DNA from: Sinomonas cellulolyticus | GTDB taxonomy: Bacteria; Actinomycetota; Actinomycetes; Actinomycetales; Micrococcaceae | DNA length: 64,000 bases | NCBI RefSeq assembly: GCF_014656475.1 | Contig: NZ_BNCM01000002.1 | Span: forward strand, 1-64,000 | Reading direction: 5' to 3' | Shown: piece by piece, positions 48,805 through 57,210 of the stretch | Position numbering within the stretch: the stretch's first letter is position 1 | Layout of the letters: the number at the start of each line of letters is the position of its first letter | Notes under the pieces: model-generated | What the model was told of the DNA's origin: nothing | Databases searched by the model: none | The model's input: the letters and a program-made list of their open reading frames with translations, nothing else | Translations under genes and position numbers: made by a program

Positions 48805-49812
48805 TCAGCCCTTCAAAGATCCCGAGGCGATGCCCTCGATGAAGTACTTCTGGCCCAGTGCGAAGACCACCATCATCGGCAGCGTGACGAGCAGCGATGC
48901 GACCATCACATACTGGTAGTCGCCGTGCCCCCCTGCCGTGGGCGAGTACATCGTCATGGCGTAGGCGACGCCCAGCGGGACGGTGTAGCTCGATGGGTCA
49001 CCGAAGTTGAGGTAGATCAGGGCGCCCGCAAAGTTGTTCCACGAGGCCTGGAACTCGAAGATGAACACGATGATCGCGCTGGGCAGCGCAAGCGGGAACG
49101 CGATCCTGCGGAAGAGGCCGAAGAAAGAGCATCCGTCGATGCGGGCCGCCTCGAACAGGTCCCTGGGCAGCGAGAGGTAGAACTGCCGCATGAGGAAGAT
49201 GTAGAACGCGGAGCCGAACAGGGCGCCGCCCCAGAGGGGGACGGTCGTCCCGAGCCATCCGAGGGTCTTCCAGATGAGGTAGTTGGGGATGAGCGTCACG
49301 GCGCCCGGGAGCATCATCGTGCCGAGGAGGACGCTGAACAGCACCTTCTTCCCGGGAAAGCGGAAGTAGGCGAAGCCGAAGGCAATGGCCGAGCTGGTCA
49401 GGGTCACGAGGGTCGCAGAGGCCAGGGCAATGAAGACCGAGTTGAAGAACCAGCTCAGCAGGGGCAGCTGGTTCCAGACCTCGGCATAGTTCTCCGGCGT
49501 GAACGTGAGCGGGATCAGCCGGTTGTCGAAGACCTCGCCGCGGGGCTTGAGGGATGCGGCCAGAAGCCACGCGAACGGGTACATGAACAGCAGGGCGAAA
49601 CCGGTGAGCAACACCCACCGGACGCCTTGCCCCAGCCGGTCCGTGAGCCGGCTGCGACGCCCGGACGGCAGCACCGCGCGGCCGCCGGCCGGCGGGCGGC
49701 CGGGCTTGCGCTGATCTGTCACCTCCGCGCCCACGGCACCGATCACGGGCGACACCGCCCCGGTCGCCTGGGCGATCGAGGTCGGCTCGAGCTCGGGATT
49801 GACATTGGTCAC
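48805..49812 (-). CDS. Carbohydrate ABC transporter permease (MalG-type)
   Basis: The product (335 aa) is a CUT1-family inner-membrane permease. A polar N-terminal extension (about 1-58) precedes six membrane helices. The EAA loop that contacts the ATPase reads DLFEAARIDGCSFFGLFRRIAFPL. The GTG overlaps the upstream permease stop (GTGA). No ATPase gene is adjacent; a shared MsiK-like ATPase elsewhere is likely, as is common in actinobacteria. Substrate unknown. Confidence 0.9.
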   Translation of the reverse strand: MTNVNPELEPTSIAQATGAVSPVIGAVGAEVTDQRKPGRPPAGGRAVLPSGRRSRLTDRLGQGVRWVLLTGFALLFMYPFAWLLAASLKPRGEVFDNRLIPLTFTPENYAEVWNQLPLLSWFFNSVFIALASATLVTLTSSAIAFGFAYFRFPGKKVLFSVLLGTMMLPGAVTLIPNYLIWKTLGWLGTTVPLWGGALFGSAFYIFLMRQFYLSLPRDLFEAARIDGCSFFGLFRRIAFPLALPSAIIVFIFEFQASWNNFAGALIYLNFGDPSSYTVPLGVAYAMTMYSPTAGGHGDYQYVMVASLLVTLPMMVVFALGQKYFIEGIASGSLKG

Positions 49813-50759
49813 GGCCGATCGCCCCCCTCATAGTGCACGAACCGGTTGCCCACCCTGATCTGGATCACGGTGATGATCATGATGATCACGAACAGCAGCC
49901 AGGCCATGGCGGCTGCCGGGCCGAAGTTGAAGTGCTGGAAGGCCTGCTGGTACAGGTAGACGCCGAAGAAGCGGGCGGAGTCGGGCACGCTCGAGTTCCC
50001 GTCCCGGTAGAAGAGCAGGTACGCCTGGTCGAAGATCTGCAGGGCTCCGATCGTATTGACGATCGTCAGGAAGAACAGGGTCGGCGAGATGAGCGGGACC
50101 GTGATGCTGAAGAACTGCTGCCTGCGGTTTGCGCCGTCCGTCGAGGCCGCCTCGTAGAGCTCCTTCGGCACCGCCTGGAGGGCGGCGAGCAGGATCACGG
50201 TTGTCCCACCCACCCCCCACAGGCTCATGATGACGATCGACGGCTTCATCCACGCAGGATCCGACAGCCATTGAGGACCGGCGATCCCGAAGAGCGCGAG
50301 GAACTTGTTGATCGCGCCGCTGTTGCCGTTGAGCAGCAGCAGGAAGACCGCTGCGGTCGCGACGCTCGGGGTCATCTTCGGAAGGTAGTAGACCAGCCTG
50401 AAGAAGCCGGACCCGCGCTTCACTCCGTTCAGGAGCGAGGCGAGCAGGAGCGCGAACGCGATGTCCAGGGGCACCGCCATGAGCGCGTAGATGAACGTGT
50501 TGCCCAGAGAGTTCAGCACGTTCGGGTCCTCGGCCAGCAGCCGGTAGTTCTCCACACCCGCGGGCGTGGCGCTGCCCGTCGCGAGATCGTAGTTCTGGAA
50601 CGAGAGCACGAGGCTCCAGCCCATCGAGATCACCGTGAAGATGAGCAGCCCGGCGATCCACGGCCCGATGAAGAGGTACCCGGCGAGCGACTCGCGGCGG
50701 TTGTACTTCTTGGCCCGCGTGCGCTGACCGGATCGGGCACCGGCAACCGTTCTGCTCAT
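49809..50759 (-). CDS. Carbohydrate ABC transporter permease (MalF/UgpA-type)
   Basis: The product (316 aa) has six membrane helices starting with ESLAGYLFIGPWIAGLLIF and the EAA loop ELYEAASTDGANRRQQFFSITVPL. It forms the translocation pore with the MalG-type partner. The ATG at 50759 has AGGAG 7 nt upstream and is 16 bp after the binding-protein gene. Confidence 0.9.
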   Translation of the reverse strand: MSRTVAGARSGQRTRAKKYNRRESLAGYLFIGPWIAGLLIFTVISMGWSLVLSFQNYDLATGSATPAGVENYRLLAEDPNVLNSLGNTFIYALMAVPLDIAFALLLASLLNGVKRGSGFFRLVYYLPKMTPSVATAAVFLLLLNGNSGAINKFLALFGIAGPQWLSDPAWMKPSIVIMSLWGVGGTTVILLAALQAVPKELYEAASTDGANRRQQFFSITVPLISPTLFFLTIVNTIGALQIFDQAYLLFYRDGNSSVPDSARFFGVYLYQQAFQHFNFGPAAAMAWLLFVIIMIITVIQIRVGNRFVHYEGGDRP

Positions 50760-50775
50760 GGCCACGCTCCTGGTA

Positions 50776-52173
50776 TCAGCCGTTCTTTCCGAGCGAGGTC
50801 TGCTGCCAGGCCCGCATCGCCGTATCCTGAGCGTCCTTCAGGGCCGTGCTCGGATCCTTTTCCCCGGAGAGCGCGACGGCCACGGCATTCGAGAGCGCGT
50901 CCTTGATGCTCTGGCCAGCGGGCGAGCTGCCGAACGTGGCCGTGTTCTCCAGCGTCGAGTAGGAGGTGCTGATGAGCTGGTCGAAGTCGGCGTTCCCGGA
51001 CGAGCCGACGTGCGCATCGCGCACGGCCTTGTCCGCCGCGGGCGAGCCGGTGAAGAGGCCGGTGTTGATCGAGTTCTTCTGCTTGACCGTCTCGGCACGT
51101 GCGTCGCCCGCGGCCTTCCACGCGTCGAGCGAGGTCGCCTTGATCGCCCACGCACACGCCGCGGACGGGTTCTTCGCGGCGGTCGGGACGGCGAGTGCCG
51201 TTCCACCTGCATAGCCGATGGACTTGCCGTCATGGGTCTTGATCGGTGCACCGACCACGTGGACGCTGTCCTTCGTGTTGGAGAGCACGTTGATGTACCA
51301 CTGGGCCCAGGTCTGGGCGCCGACCTCGTGCTTGACGTACTGGTTCTGGTTGCCGAAGACGTCCATCGAGTCCTTGAAGGACTTGATGGACGCGAAGCCG
51401 CCCTGGGCATCCATGAGCTTCTTCATCCACGTCAGCGCCGTGACGTTCTGGCCGCTGTCGAGGGTCGGCTTGCCCTTGTCGTCCATCGACTGGCCGCCGA
51501 AGACCTGCAGCCACAGGTCCGCCGACCCGGGGAGGTCGGGATCGAAGCCGATGACGGACGGCTTGCCGCCGGAGGCCTTGTACATCTTCTGCGCGGCCGC
51601 GACGATCTCGTCCGGCTTGGAGGTGTCGAGCTGGTCGACGCTCACGCCGGCGGACTGCATAACATCCTTGTCGGCGATGAGCATGGACGTCTGGAAGAAC
51701 TGCGGGACGCCGTACACCTTGCCGTTGAAGGTGACGCTCTTGACGGCGGCCGGGTAGTACTGCTGATCAGGCGTCACGCCCCACAGCGAGTAGCAGCTGT
51801 CCAGCGGCTGGATGAGTCCCTTGTCGGCGAGTGTCGGGACCATGCTGCGGTCCACCTGGATGAGATCCGGCACCTGCCCGGATGCAGCCTGCGCAGCGAA
51901 CTTCTGGGCGTCGAAGTTGGTGGTGTCCATCGTGACGGTCGCGGGGGCCACGGCCTTGGTGGCGAGGTCCGAGCGGGACTTGCCGACCTCGTCGGAGGGG
52001 TTGTACCCGCTCGTCTTGAGACTGCCCGAGAGGTCCTTGCTGAAGGACCCGGAACCGCCAGAACCGGCCGGGCTGGCGCCGCCTCCCGAGGGTGCAGCCG
52101 GGTTGCACGCAGCCAGCGCCAAGGCGGCGGCGATGGACACTGCAGTAATACCGAACCGGTTCGTGCGGGCCAC
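50776..52173 (-). CDS. Sugar ABC transporter substrate-binding lipoprotein
   Basis: The product (465 aa) is exported by a lipoprotein signal (lipobox LAAC, C23), followed by a G/S/P linker and a type I/CUT1 solute-binding fold with DLIQVDRSMVPTLADKGLIQPL and YGVPQFFQTSMLIADKD. It captures a sugar or oligosaccharide outside the membrane and passes it to the two downstream permeases. A perfect palindrome CGAACCGGTTCG (52152-52163) lies within codons 4-7 and looks like a LacI-type operator. GTG start. Confidence 0.9.
   Translation of the reverse strand: MARTNRFGITAVSIAAALALAACNPAAPSGGGASPAGSGGSGSFSKDLSGSLKTSGYNPSDEVGKSRSDLATKAVAPATVTMDTTNFDAQKFAAQAASGQVPDLIQVDRSMVPTLADKGLIQPLDSCYSLWGVTPDQQYYPAAVKSVTFNGKVYGVPQFFQTSMLIADKDVMQSAGVSVDQLDTSKPDEIVAAAQKMYKASGGKPSVIGFDPDLPGSADLWLQVFGGQSMDDKGKPTLDSGQNVTALTWMKKLMDAQGGFASIKSFKDSMDVFGNQNQYVKHEVGAQTWAQWYINVLSNTKDSVHVVGAPIKTHDGKSIGYAGGTALAVPTAAKNPSAACAWAIKATSLDAWKAAGDARAETVKQKNSINTGLFTGSPAADKAVRDAHVGSSGNADFDQLISTSYSTLENTATFGSSPAGQSIKDALSNAVAVALSGEKDPSTALKDAQDTAMRAWQQTSLGKNG
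52152..52163. promoter_or_regulatory. LacI-type palindrome at the start of the ABC operon
   Basis: CGAACCGGTTCG is a perfect CG-centred 12-bp palindrome, about 10 bp into the binding-protein gene. A second, shorter GAAC-N-GTTC element lies upstream at 52252-52260. Two such sites around the start of a sugar operon suggest repression by a LacI-family protein not encoded in this window. Confidence 0.45.
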
Positions 52174-52366
52174 TGGGGCCCCCTTTCTCGAAGCCCCTGC
52201 CGAGATCGGGAGGGGATGAAGTCGTCATCCTTGACGTTCCCTGCTGCCTGAGAACGGTTCCGCTACGCGAAGGCTATCCACGAGAAGTAGAAGCGGCAAC
52301 TTCCGCCACGCGCAGATCCCGCACGCGGATCGTGGGCAGTGCAGCGGTCTCGGAATACACCCAAGA

Positions 52367-52393
52367 GTTTTGCGACGGGCCCTCACTGGGTAA
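52367..52393 (+). promoter_or_regulatory. SigB/SigF-type promoter of the acidic stress-protein gene
   Basis: GTTT (52367-52370), 17 bp, GGGTAA (52388-52393), then 10 nt to the ATG at 52404. This matches the group 3 sigma pattern with an essentially leaderless start. Confidence 0.5.
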
Positions 52394-52403
52394 AGAAGCG
52401 GGC

Positions 52404-52724
52404 ATGACTCATGAGGACCACGACAGTCTCCACCGCCACGAACCGGGCAAGCCCGTGCCCCGAGATCTGGAGAATGAGCGCGACGCCGATGGGCCCGCTG
52501 ACGTGACGCCCTCCGCACAGGGGCTGGGTGCGGTCTGGGGCGACGCTGAGCGCACCCCCAATCCCGGGCCCGTGAAGCCGCCAAGCGCGGATGACGTTGC
52601 CCGCATGCAGGCCGTCGCCGAGGAGTACACGATGGAGACGACCGAGGAGGGCGAGCGCTACCTCACCCCTCGAGACGTCGACGCCGAGTCCCCGGCCACG
52701 ACCGATGAGTACCCCGACAGCTGA
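52404..52724 (+). CDS. Small acidic hydrophilic protein, unknown function
   Basis: The product (106 aa) is rich in D, E, P and H, with no signal, membrane helix or known domain. A central VWGDAERTPNPGPVKPPSADDV is followed by MQAVAEEYTMETTEEGERYL. The composition suggests a disordered cytoplasmic protein. The upstream GTTT-N17-GGGTAA motif suggests stress-sigma control. It is convergent with the topoisomerase IB gene, ending 10 bp from its stop. Confidence 0.65.
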   Translation: MTHEDHDSLHRHEPGKPVPRDLENERDADGPADVTPSAQGLGAVWGDAERTPNPGPVKPPSADDVARMQAVAEEYTMETTEEGERYLTPRDVDAESPATTDEYPDS

Positions 52725-52734
52725 TCGGAGCGGC

Positions 52735-53772
52735 TCATCTACGCCGACGCCGGGACGAGTGCTGGGGCTTCGTCCCGGCGTCCTTTGTTCTGGCGTCCTT
52801 CGTCCCTGGGCCGCCCCGCGGAGTGTCGCGGAGCACCCGGGCGAGAGACGCATCCGAGACGGCGCCGCCGTCAAGCCGGCCCTCGTGGAAGGCGAGCAGG
52901 AGCCGCGGGTCCACGTAGGAGCCCCGCGCTACCGCGGCAGTGTTGTGCAGCCATTCCGCCGCCTCGGCGACGGCCGCGCGCCACGCGGAATCCGCGTCCG
53001 AGCCGGCCGCACCCTCTCGCGCCAGGACCTCGGCAGCCACGACAGTCCCGCGCCACGTCCTGAGGTCCTTGGCGCTGGCCGCCATTCCCGCCTTGTCCCG
53101 GAGGTAGCCATTGAGCGCGGAGGCGCTGATGGACTGGGTCCCGGCTCCGTCCTCGTACCCGATGGCGCGGGTCCTCCTGGAGGCTGGAGGCCGGCTCGCC
53201 AGGTAGTTGGCCAGGTCGGGGTCCACGAGTTCGAGGGACCATTGCATGCCCGACTTGCCCACGAAGTCGAACGCGACCACGTCGCCGTCGAGCGTCACAT
53301 GGCGACGCTGCAGGGTGGTCACCCCGAAGGAGCCATTGCGGCGCGCATAGCGCCGGCTCCCCACCCGGAAGCCCGCCCGGTCCACGAGTCGCAGGGCGGC
53401 GGCGAGCGCCTGCTCGCGGGGACCTCTCCGTCCGCGCAGGTCCTGGGTCACCGCGCGCCGGATGCCCGGCAGCCGGTCCGCGAGATCGAGGGCCCTGTCG
53501 AACTTCCTAGCATCCTGCCGCTCCCGCCACTGGGAATGGTAGAGGTACTGCTTGCGGCCAGCATCGTCGAAGCCCGTGGCCTGCACTCGCGCCTTCGGGG
53601 ACTGCGCGATCTGCACGTGCCGCCAAGCCGGCGGGATCGCCAACGCATTGATCCTGTCGAGGGTCTCGGTGTCGGTGACCTTGCCGCCCTCGGCGTCCCG
53701 GAAGGTGAAGCCGCGACCAGCGCGGCGCCGGAGGATCATGCCGCGGGCAGCGGACCGGCTCTGAGACGTCAT
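52735..53772 (-). CDS. DNA topoisomerase IB (poxvirus-type)
   Basis: The product (345 aa) relaxes supercoils through a 3'-phosphotyrosyl intermediate. The N-terminal domain contains FTFRDAEGGKVTDTETLDRI and IPPAWRHVQI; the catalytic domain shows FVGKSGMQWSL (K173), KDLRTWRGT (R238), H276 and the nucleophile Y286 in ARGSYVDPRLL, matching the R-K-R-H-Y set of vaccinia TopIB. The C-terminus ends in short TKDA-type repeats and an arginine run. GGGTAG lies 10 nt before the ATG, with GATT 16 bp further upstream, a weak stress-sigma promoter. Confidence 0.92.
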   Translation of the reverse strand: MTSQSRSAARGMILRRRAGRGFTFRDAEGGKVTDTETLDRINALAIPPAWRHVQIAQSPKARVQATGFDDAGRKQYLYHSQWRERQDARKFDRALDLADRLPGIRRAVTQDLRGRRGPREQALAAALRLVDRAGFRVGSRRYARRNGSFGVTTLQRRHVTLDGDVVAFDFVGKSGMQWSLELVDPDLANYLASRPPASRRTRAIGYEDGAGTQSISASALNGYLRDKAGMAASAKDLRTWRGTVVAAEVLAREGAAGSDADSAWRAAVAEAAEWLHNTAAVARGSYVDPRLLLAFHEGRLDGGAVSDASLARVLRDTPRGGPGTKDARTKDAGTKPQHSSRRRRR

Positions 53773-53858
53773 GGTCTCGCTACTACCCCCCGACAGAGGC
53801 AGGCAATCACCCCTGACCGGAGACCCGCATCCTGAACCGCAACCCCAAGGAGACCGAC

Positions 53859-54743
53859 ATGGTTGACTCCACTCCGCACGATCCCCGCACAGCCCGGGAC
53901 ACCGGCAGCCCGCCGGAGCAGCAGCAGGAAGCGCCCGGGACCACCGAGGCCACCGTGCCGCACCCCGACCACGGAGAGAAGAGCTACGAAGGCCACGGCC
54001 GGCTCGCCGGGCGCGCGGCTCTCATCACCGGCGGCGACTCAGGCATCGGCCGCGCCGTCGCGATCGCGTTCGCACGGGAGGGGGCCGACGTCGCCCTCAC
54101 GCATTTGCCCGAGGAAGCCGAGGACGCCTCCGCCGTCACCGATGAGATCCGCAAGGCGGGCGCACGCGCCGAGCTCATCGAGGGCGACCTCAGGGACGAG
54201 CAGTTCGCCTGCTCCCTGCCCCAGCGCGTCCTCGACGCCTTCGGGAAGCTTGACACCATCGTCCTCAACGCCGCGTACCAGCAGGAGAGGGACGGCATCG
54301 ACTCGGTGCCTACCGAGGAGTTCGACAGGGTGCTGCGCACCAACCTCTACAGCCAGTTCTGGATCCTCCGCGAGGCGATGCCCCACCTTCCCGCCGGGGC
54401 GTCGGTGATCATCACCAGTTCCATCCAGGCCGCCCACCCCTCGCCGGGCCTCTTCGACTACGCCATGACCAAGGCGGCGCAGGTGGCCCTCGTGAAGGCG
54501 CTGGCCCCGGTGCTGGGCAAGAGGGGCATCCGGATCAACGCCGTGGCGCCCGGTCCCGTCTGGACGCCCCTCATCCCCTCCACGGGGTGGCCCGGGCATA
54601 TCCCGGACTTCGGGAAGGATTCGCCCCTTGGCCGGCCCGCGCAGCCCGCCGAGCTCGCGCCGGCGTACGTCCTCCTCGCGTCAGACGAGGCGAGCTACAT
54701 CTCCGGCGCGGTGTACCCGGTGACGGGAGGGGAGCCCTTCTGA
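53859..54743 (+). CDS. SDR-family oxidoreductase (YghA-like)
   Basis: The product (294 aa) has a polar N-terminal extension (about 1-50) ending GEKSYEGHGRLAGR, then a classical SDR domain: ITGGDSGIGRAVAIAF (57-72), VLNAAYQ, VIITSSIQ and catalytic YAMTK. This long form with the GEKSY-type extension is the YghA/general-stress SDR subgroup. Substrate unknown. AAGGAG precedes the ATG. It sits among other stress-type genes and ends at a hairpin. Confidence 0.88.
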   Translation: MVDSTPHDPRTARDTGSPPEQQQEAPGTTEATVPHPDHGEKSYEGHGRLAGRAALITGGDSGIGRAVAIAFAREGADVALTHLPEEAEDASAVTDEIRKAGARAELIEGDLRDEQFACSLPQRVLDAFGKLDTIVLNAAYQQERDGIDSVPTEEFDRVLRTNLYSQFWILREAMPHLPAGASVIITSSIQAAHPSPGLFDYAMTKAAQVALVKALAPVLGKRGIRINAVAPGPVWTPLIPSTGWPGHIPDFGKDSPLGRPAQPAELAPAYVLLASDEASYISGAVYPVTGGEPF

Positions 54744-54764
54744 CAGTCGGACTGGCTGCACGAC

Positions 54765-54799
54765 CGAGCCCCATCAGGCCCGTGGCCTGATGGGGCTCG
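54765..54799. terminator. Hairpin after the SDR gene
   Basis: A perfect 16-bp inverted repeat (CGAGCCCCATCAGGCC and complement, loop CGT) follows the SDR stop at 54743. Confidence 0.75.
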
Positions 54800-54866
54800 C
54801 TGGATTAATGGGACGCGCCCGCTTGACGGGGCTCCTCGGCAGAGCGCGATAGCCCCGCGGGCAGAC

Positions 54867-55148
54867 TCAGCCGGCGTCGAAGCGGTCGTCCCCGCGCTCG
54901 TCGTCGTCCGCTTCGACGCCCGCGTCACCGTCATTCCCCCTCTCGGGGTGGTTGCCGGCGTCGGAGATCGCCTGGCTCACCTCGGTGGGTTTGGCGTAGG
55001 AACGGTCGGGGATGCTGTTGAGCGCCCGCGTGACGTTGCTGTCGGCACCGTGGCTCTTGGCAGCCTCGAGGAGCTGGGACTTCTCCGCCGGGTAGTCCAC
55101 ACCGGCCAGGAACTTCTGGATCTGGATCGGATTCTCGCTGTTCGTCAT
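54867..55148 (-). CDS. DUF2795-family protein
   Basis: The product (93 aa) contains IQIQKFLAGVDYPAEKSQLL and RALNSIPDRSYAKPTEVSQAI, the DUF2795 pattern of a small helical domain of unknown role, with an acidic glycine/aspartate tail. It lies 10 bp downstream of the membrane coiled-coil gene and is probably cotranscribed. Confidence 0.82.
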   Translation of the reverse strand: MTNSENPIQIQKFLAGVDYPAEKSQLLEAAKSHGADSNVTRALNSIPDRSYAKPTEVSQAISDAGNHPERGNDGDAGVEADDDERGDDRFDAG

Positions 55149-55158
55149 GGTCGTCCTC

Positions 55159-55821
55159 TCAGTCGCGGTCACGGCGACGCCGCTCGGCGTCGTAGACGTC
55201 GTCCCGGACGACGCCCTCCTGCGTGCGATGCCGCGCGTCGCCCTGGCGGATCCCCTCATCGCGGACGCCGCCCTCGCGAACATCCCGGACGCCGCCCTCG
55301 CGGACATCCCGGGCGCCGTCGTCGCGCACCTCGCGGTCGTCGCGAACCTCACGGCGGACTGCACCGCCCTCGCGGACGTTCTCCCCCTCTCGAACGCGAT
55401 CATCACGGGCTTCCCCACCGTGGGCCTCGCGGTCGTGGGCGTGCCGGTCGTGGGCGTCGTCCCGATCGGGATCCAGCTCATCGGCCTTCCTGCGCTGCTC
55501 GGCAATGCGCGCACGATCGTCGTCGAGTCCCTTGGTCTGCTCCTTGGCCTGCTGGCGCAGCCGTGTGGCCTCAGCCTCCGCCCGTGCAGCGTCGGCCTCA
55601 GCCCGAGCAGCGCGCGCCTCAGCCTCCTGGCGGTTCGCCTCCCGCTCACGGACTTCGACTTCCCGGGCTTGTGCTTGGGCGCGCAGCTCTTCGGCCTGAA
55701 CACGCTGCTTCTCGCGCCGGCCCTCGGACCGCCGGCGTGAGGCCGCTACCGCGATGACGATGATGATGATCACCACGATCACCGCGATCACGATGAGCCA
55801 GGTCAGCTGGGTGGAATCCAT
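55159..55821 (-). CDS. Membrane-anchored coiled-coil protein with charged repeats
   Basis: The product (220 aa) has one N-terminal membrane helix (LTWLIVIAVIVVIIIIVIAV, residues 6-25), a long A/E/R/Q-rich coiled coil (about 30-110) and a charged C-terminal half with DVREGGVR repeats. No domain of known function is seen. AGGAGG precedes the ATG and a GGGTAG element lies further upstream (55863-55858), compatible with stress-sigma control. It forms a pair with the DUF2795 gene. Confidence 0.7.
   Translation of the reverse strand: MDSTQLTWLIVIAVIVVIIIIVIAVAASRRRSEGRREKQRVQAEELRAQAQAREVEVREREANRQEAEARAARAEADAARAEAEATRLRQQAKEQTKGLDDDRARIAEQRRKADELDPDRDDAHDRHAHDREAHGGEARDDRVREGENVREGGAVRREVRDDREVRDDGARDVREGGVRDVREGGVRDEGIRQGDARHRTQEGVVRDDVYDAERRRRDRD
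55261..55318 (-). repeat. 24-bp imperfect tandem repeat encoding VREGGVRD units
   Basis: Within the coiled-coil gene the unit GGACGCCGCCCTCGCG+AACATCCC is repeated in tandem at least twice, with one base change, giving D-V-R-E-G-G-V-R repeats in the protein. Confidence 0.65.
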
Positions 55822-55886
55822 CGGATACCTCCTGGGGTGAGATTCTTCACCCGCCTCCTACCCCGCTGGGAGGATCTGACGCGAAA

Positions 55887-56600
55887 TCAGTGTTCCTCAG
55901 GGGGCAGCTCGCCCGTGAGCATCACGTCGTCAGCCACATCGCGCAGCTTGCGGTTCAGCCGGGAGCTGCTCTGTCTGAGAAGGTCGAACGCCTCCTCCTG
56001 GGTGACGTGGTGGGCGTTCATGAGGATGCCGATGGCAGCCCCGATCTGGCGGCTCGTATTCAGGGCGGTCGTGAGGCCTGCGGCCTTGCCGCTGCTGTCG
56101 GCATGCAGCAGCAAGACGCGAGCATGTGCTGCGAACAACGCGGCGACCGTCACTGATTCCGCCGTCAGGGCGTCTGGATCGCTGCTGTACAGGTTGAGAG
56201 CACAGCGCGCCGGTTCATCCAGCAGGTGGAAGGAAAGAACACCACGGGCGGGGGTTTCGGTGAGCGCCGCGGCCGAGAACCGGGGCCAGCGATCATCCCG
56301 GGCAAGATCCGGTACCCACACCACCTCACGGCTCGAGGCCGCATCCAGGCTCGGGCCCTCGCCCAGCCTGTACTGAAGCTCATCGGCTGAGGCGGCGACG
56401 GGGCCCGTCGAAGCGATGCTGCGGGGCTTCTCCCCCGTATGCCACGAAGTGATGGCAGCCCACGCGCATCCGGGGACAGTCTTAACTGCATGGACCACGA
56501 GCCGCGCGAGCGCAGTGGCGGCGCCGCCGCCGGTGAAGAGGTACTTGTTGAGCTCGACGAAGTCGAGTGCGAGGTCCGTCGGCTCGCTGTTGGCTGACAT
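55887..56600 (-). CDS. GAF and ANTAR domain protein
   Basis: The product (237 aa) has a GAF sensor domain (about 30-165) and a C-terminal ANTAR RNA-binding domain (about 175-230) with ALNTSRQIGAAIGILMNAHHVTQEEAFDLLRQSSSRLNRKLRDVA. ANTAR domains bind paired hairpins in nascent RNA and prevent termination. The ligand of the GAF domain is unknown. GGGGAGGA precedes the ATG. It lies upstream of the membrane coiled-coil gene on the same strand. Confidence 0.9.
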   Translation of the reverse strand: MSANSEPTDLALDFVELNKYLFTGGGAATALARLVVHAVKTVPGCAWAAITSWHTGEKPRSIASTGPVAASADELQYRLGEGPSLDAASSREVVWVPDLARDDRWPRFSAAALTETPARGVLSFHLLDEPARCALNLYSSDPDALTAESVTVAALFAAHARVLLLHADSSGKAAGLTTALNTSRQIGAAIGILMNAHHVTQEEAFDLLRQSSSRLNRKLRDVADDVMLTGELPPEEH

Positions 56601-56667
56601 GCATCCTCCCCGAAGAATCTGCCCATAGGATAAATTGCCCCAAGCGGAAGCTCCAGTCCGATGCTGC

Positions 56668-57198
56668 CTACCGTCCGGGGCTCCTTCCGCCCTTCAAGCC
56701 CTCGGCACGGACCGTCGCGGCAATCTGCTCTGCCACCCGGGCAGGATCCTCGTGGCTCCAATGCCGCAGCACCCGCCAGCCGGCGGAGGTGAGGGCGGCA
56801 GTCGTCTCGGCGTCCCGCTCGCGGTTGCGGGCAATCTTGGGCCTCCAGTACTCGACGTTGCTCGCGGGTTCGATGTAATGCTCCGGGCAGCCGTGCCAGT
56901 AGCACCCGTCGATGAACACGGCGACCCGGGCCCGGGTGAAGACGAGGTCAGCTGTCCGCCGCAGGGAGGGCTCCGGCCGGTACGCGACCCGGTATCGCAG
57001 GCCCATGGCGTGCACCGCCCTGCGCACCTTCAGCTCAGGGGCCGTGTCCCGCGAGCGGTTGCCCAGCATCGTCTTGCGGATGGCCGGCGTGGTGGCCCAG
57101 GAGGATGCGGACGACGGCGACGAGCCAGCGGTGGCGGTCGGGTTGCCGACGTCGTCCGCGGCCCTCGAGCGTGCAGTGGGCTCCTCCGCCTGGCTCAT
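56668..57198 (-). CDS. vsr: Very short patch repair endonuclease (Vsr)
   Basis: The product (176 aa) nicks DNA at T:G mismatches that arise from deaminated 5-methylcytosine. After a disordered N-terminus (about 1-38) comes RKTMLGNRSRDTAPELKVRRAVHAMGLRYR, then ADLVFTRARVAVFIDGCYWHGCPEH with the catalytic aspartate and zinc-site C/H residues, and WRPKIARNRERD. A cytosine-5 methyltransferase, its usual partner, is not present in this window. TACGCT (57210-57205) is 6 nt before the ATG, a leaderless arrangement. Confidence 0.92.
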   Translation of the reverse strand: MSQAEEPTARSRAADDVGNPTATAGSSPSSASSWATTPAIRKTMLGNRSRDTAPELKVRRAVHAMGLRYRVAYRPEPSLRRTADLVFTRARVAVFIDGCYWHGCPEHYIEPASNVEYWRPKIARNRERDAETTAALTSAGWRVLRHWSHEDPARVAEQIAATVRAEGLKGGRSPGR

Positions 57199-57204
57199 GC
57201 GGCC

Positions 57205-57210
57205 AGCGTA
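57205..57210 (-). promoter_or_regulatory. Leaderless-type -10 element of vsr
   Basis: TACGCT on the minus strand ends 6 nt before the vsr ATG; it is identical to the tmk element. Confidence 0.45.

Noticed and set aside
48805-52173. ABC operon considered as a trehalose or maltose importer linked to the GlgE pathway
   Set aside because: No substrate-specific residues can be read, it is 40 kb from the glg genes and it has no adjacent ATPase or glycosidase.
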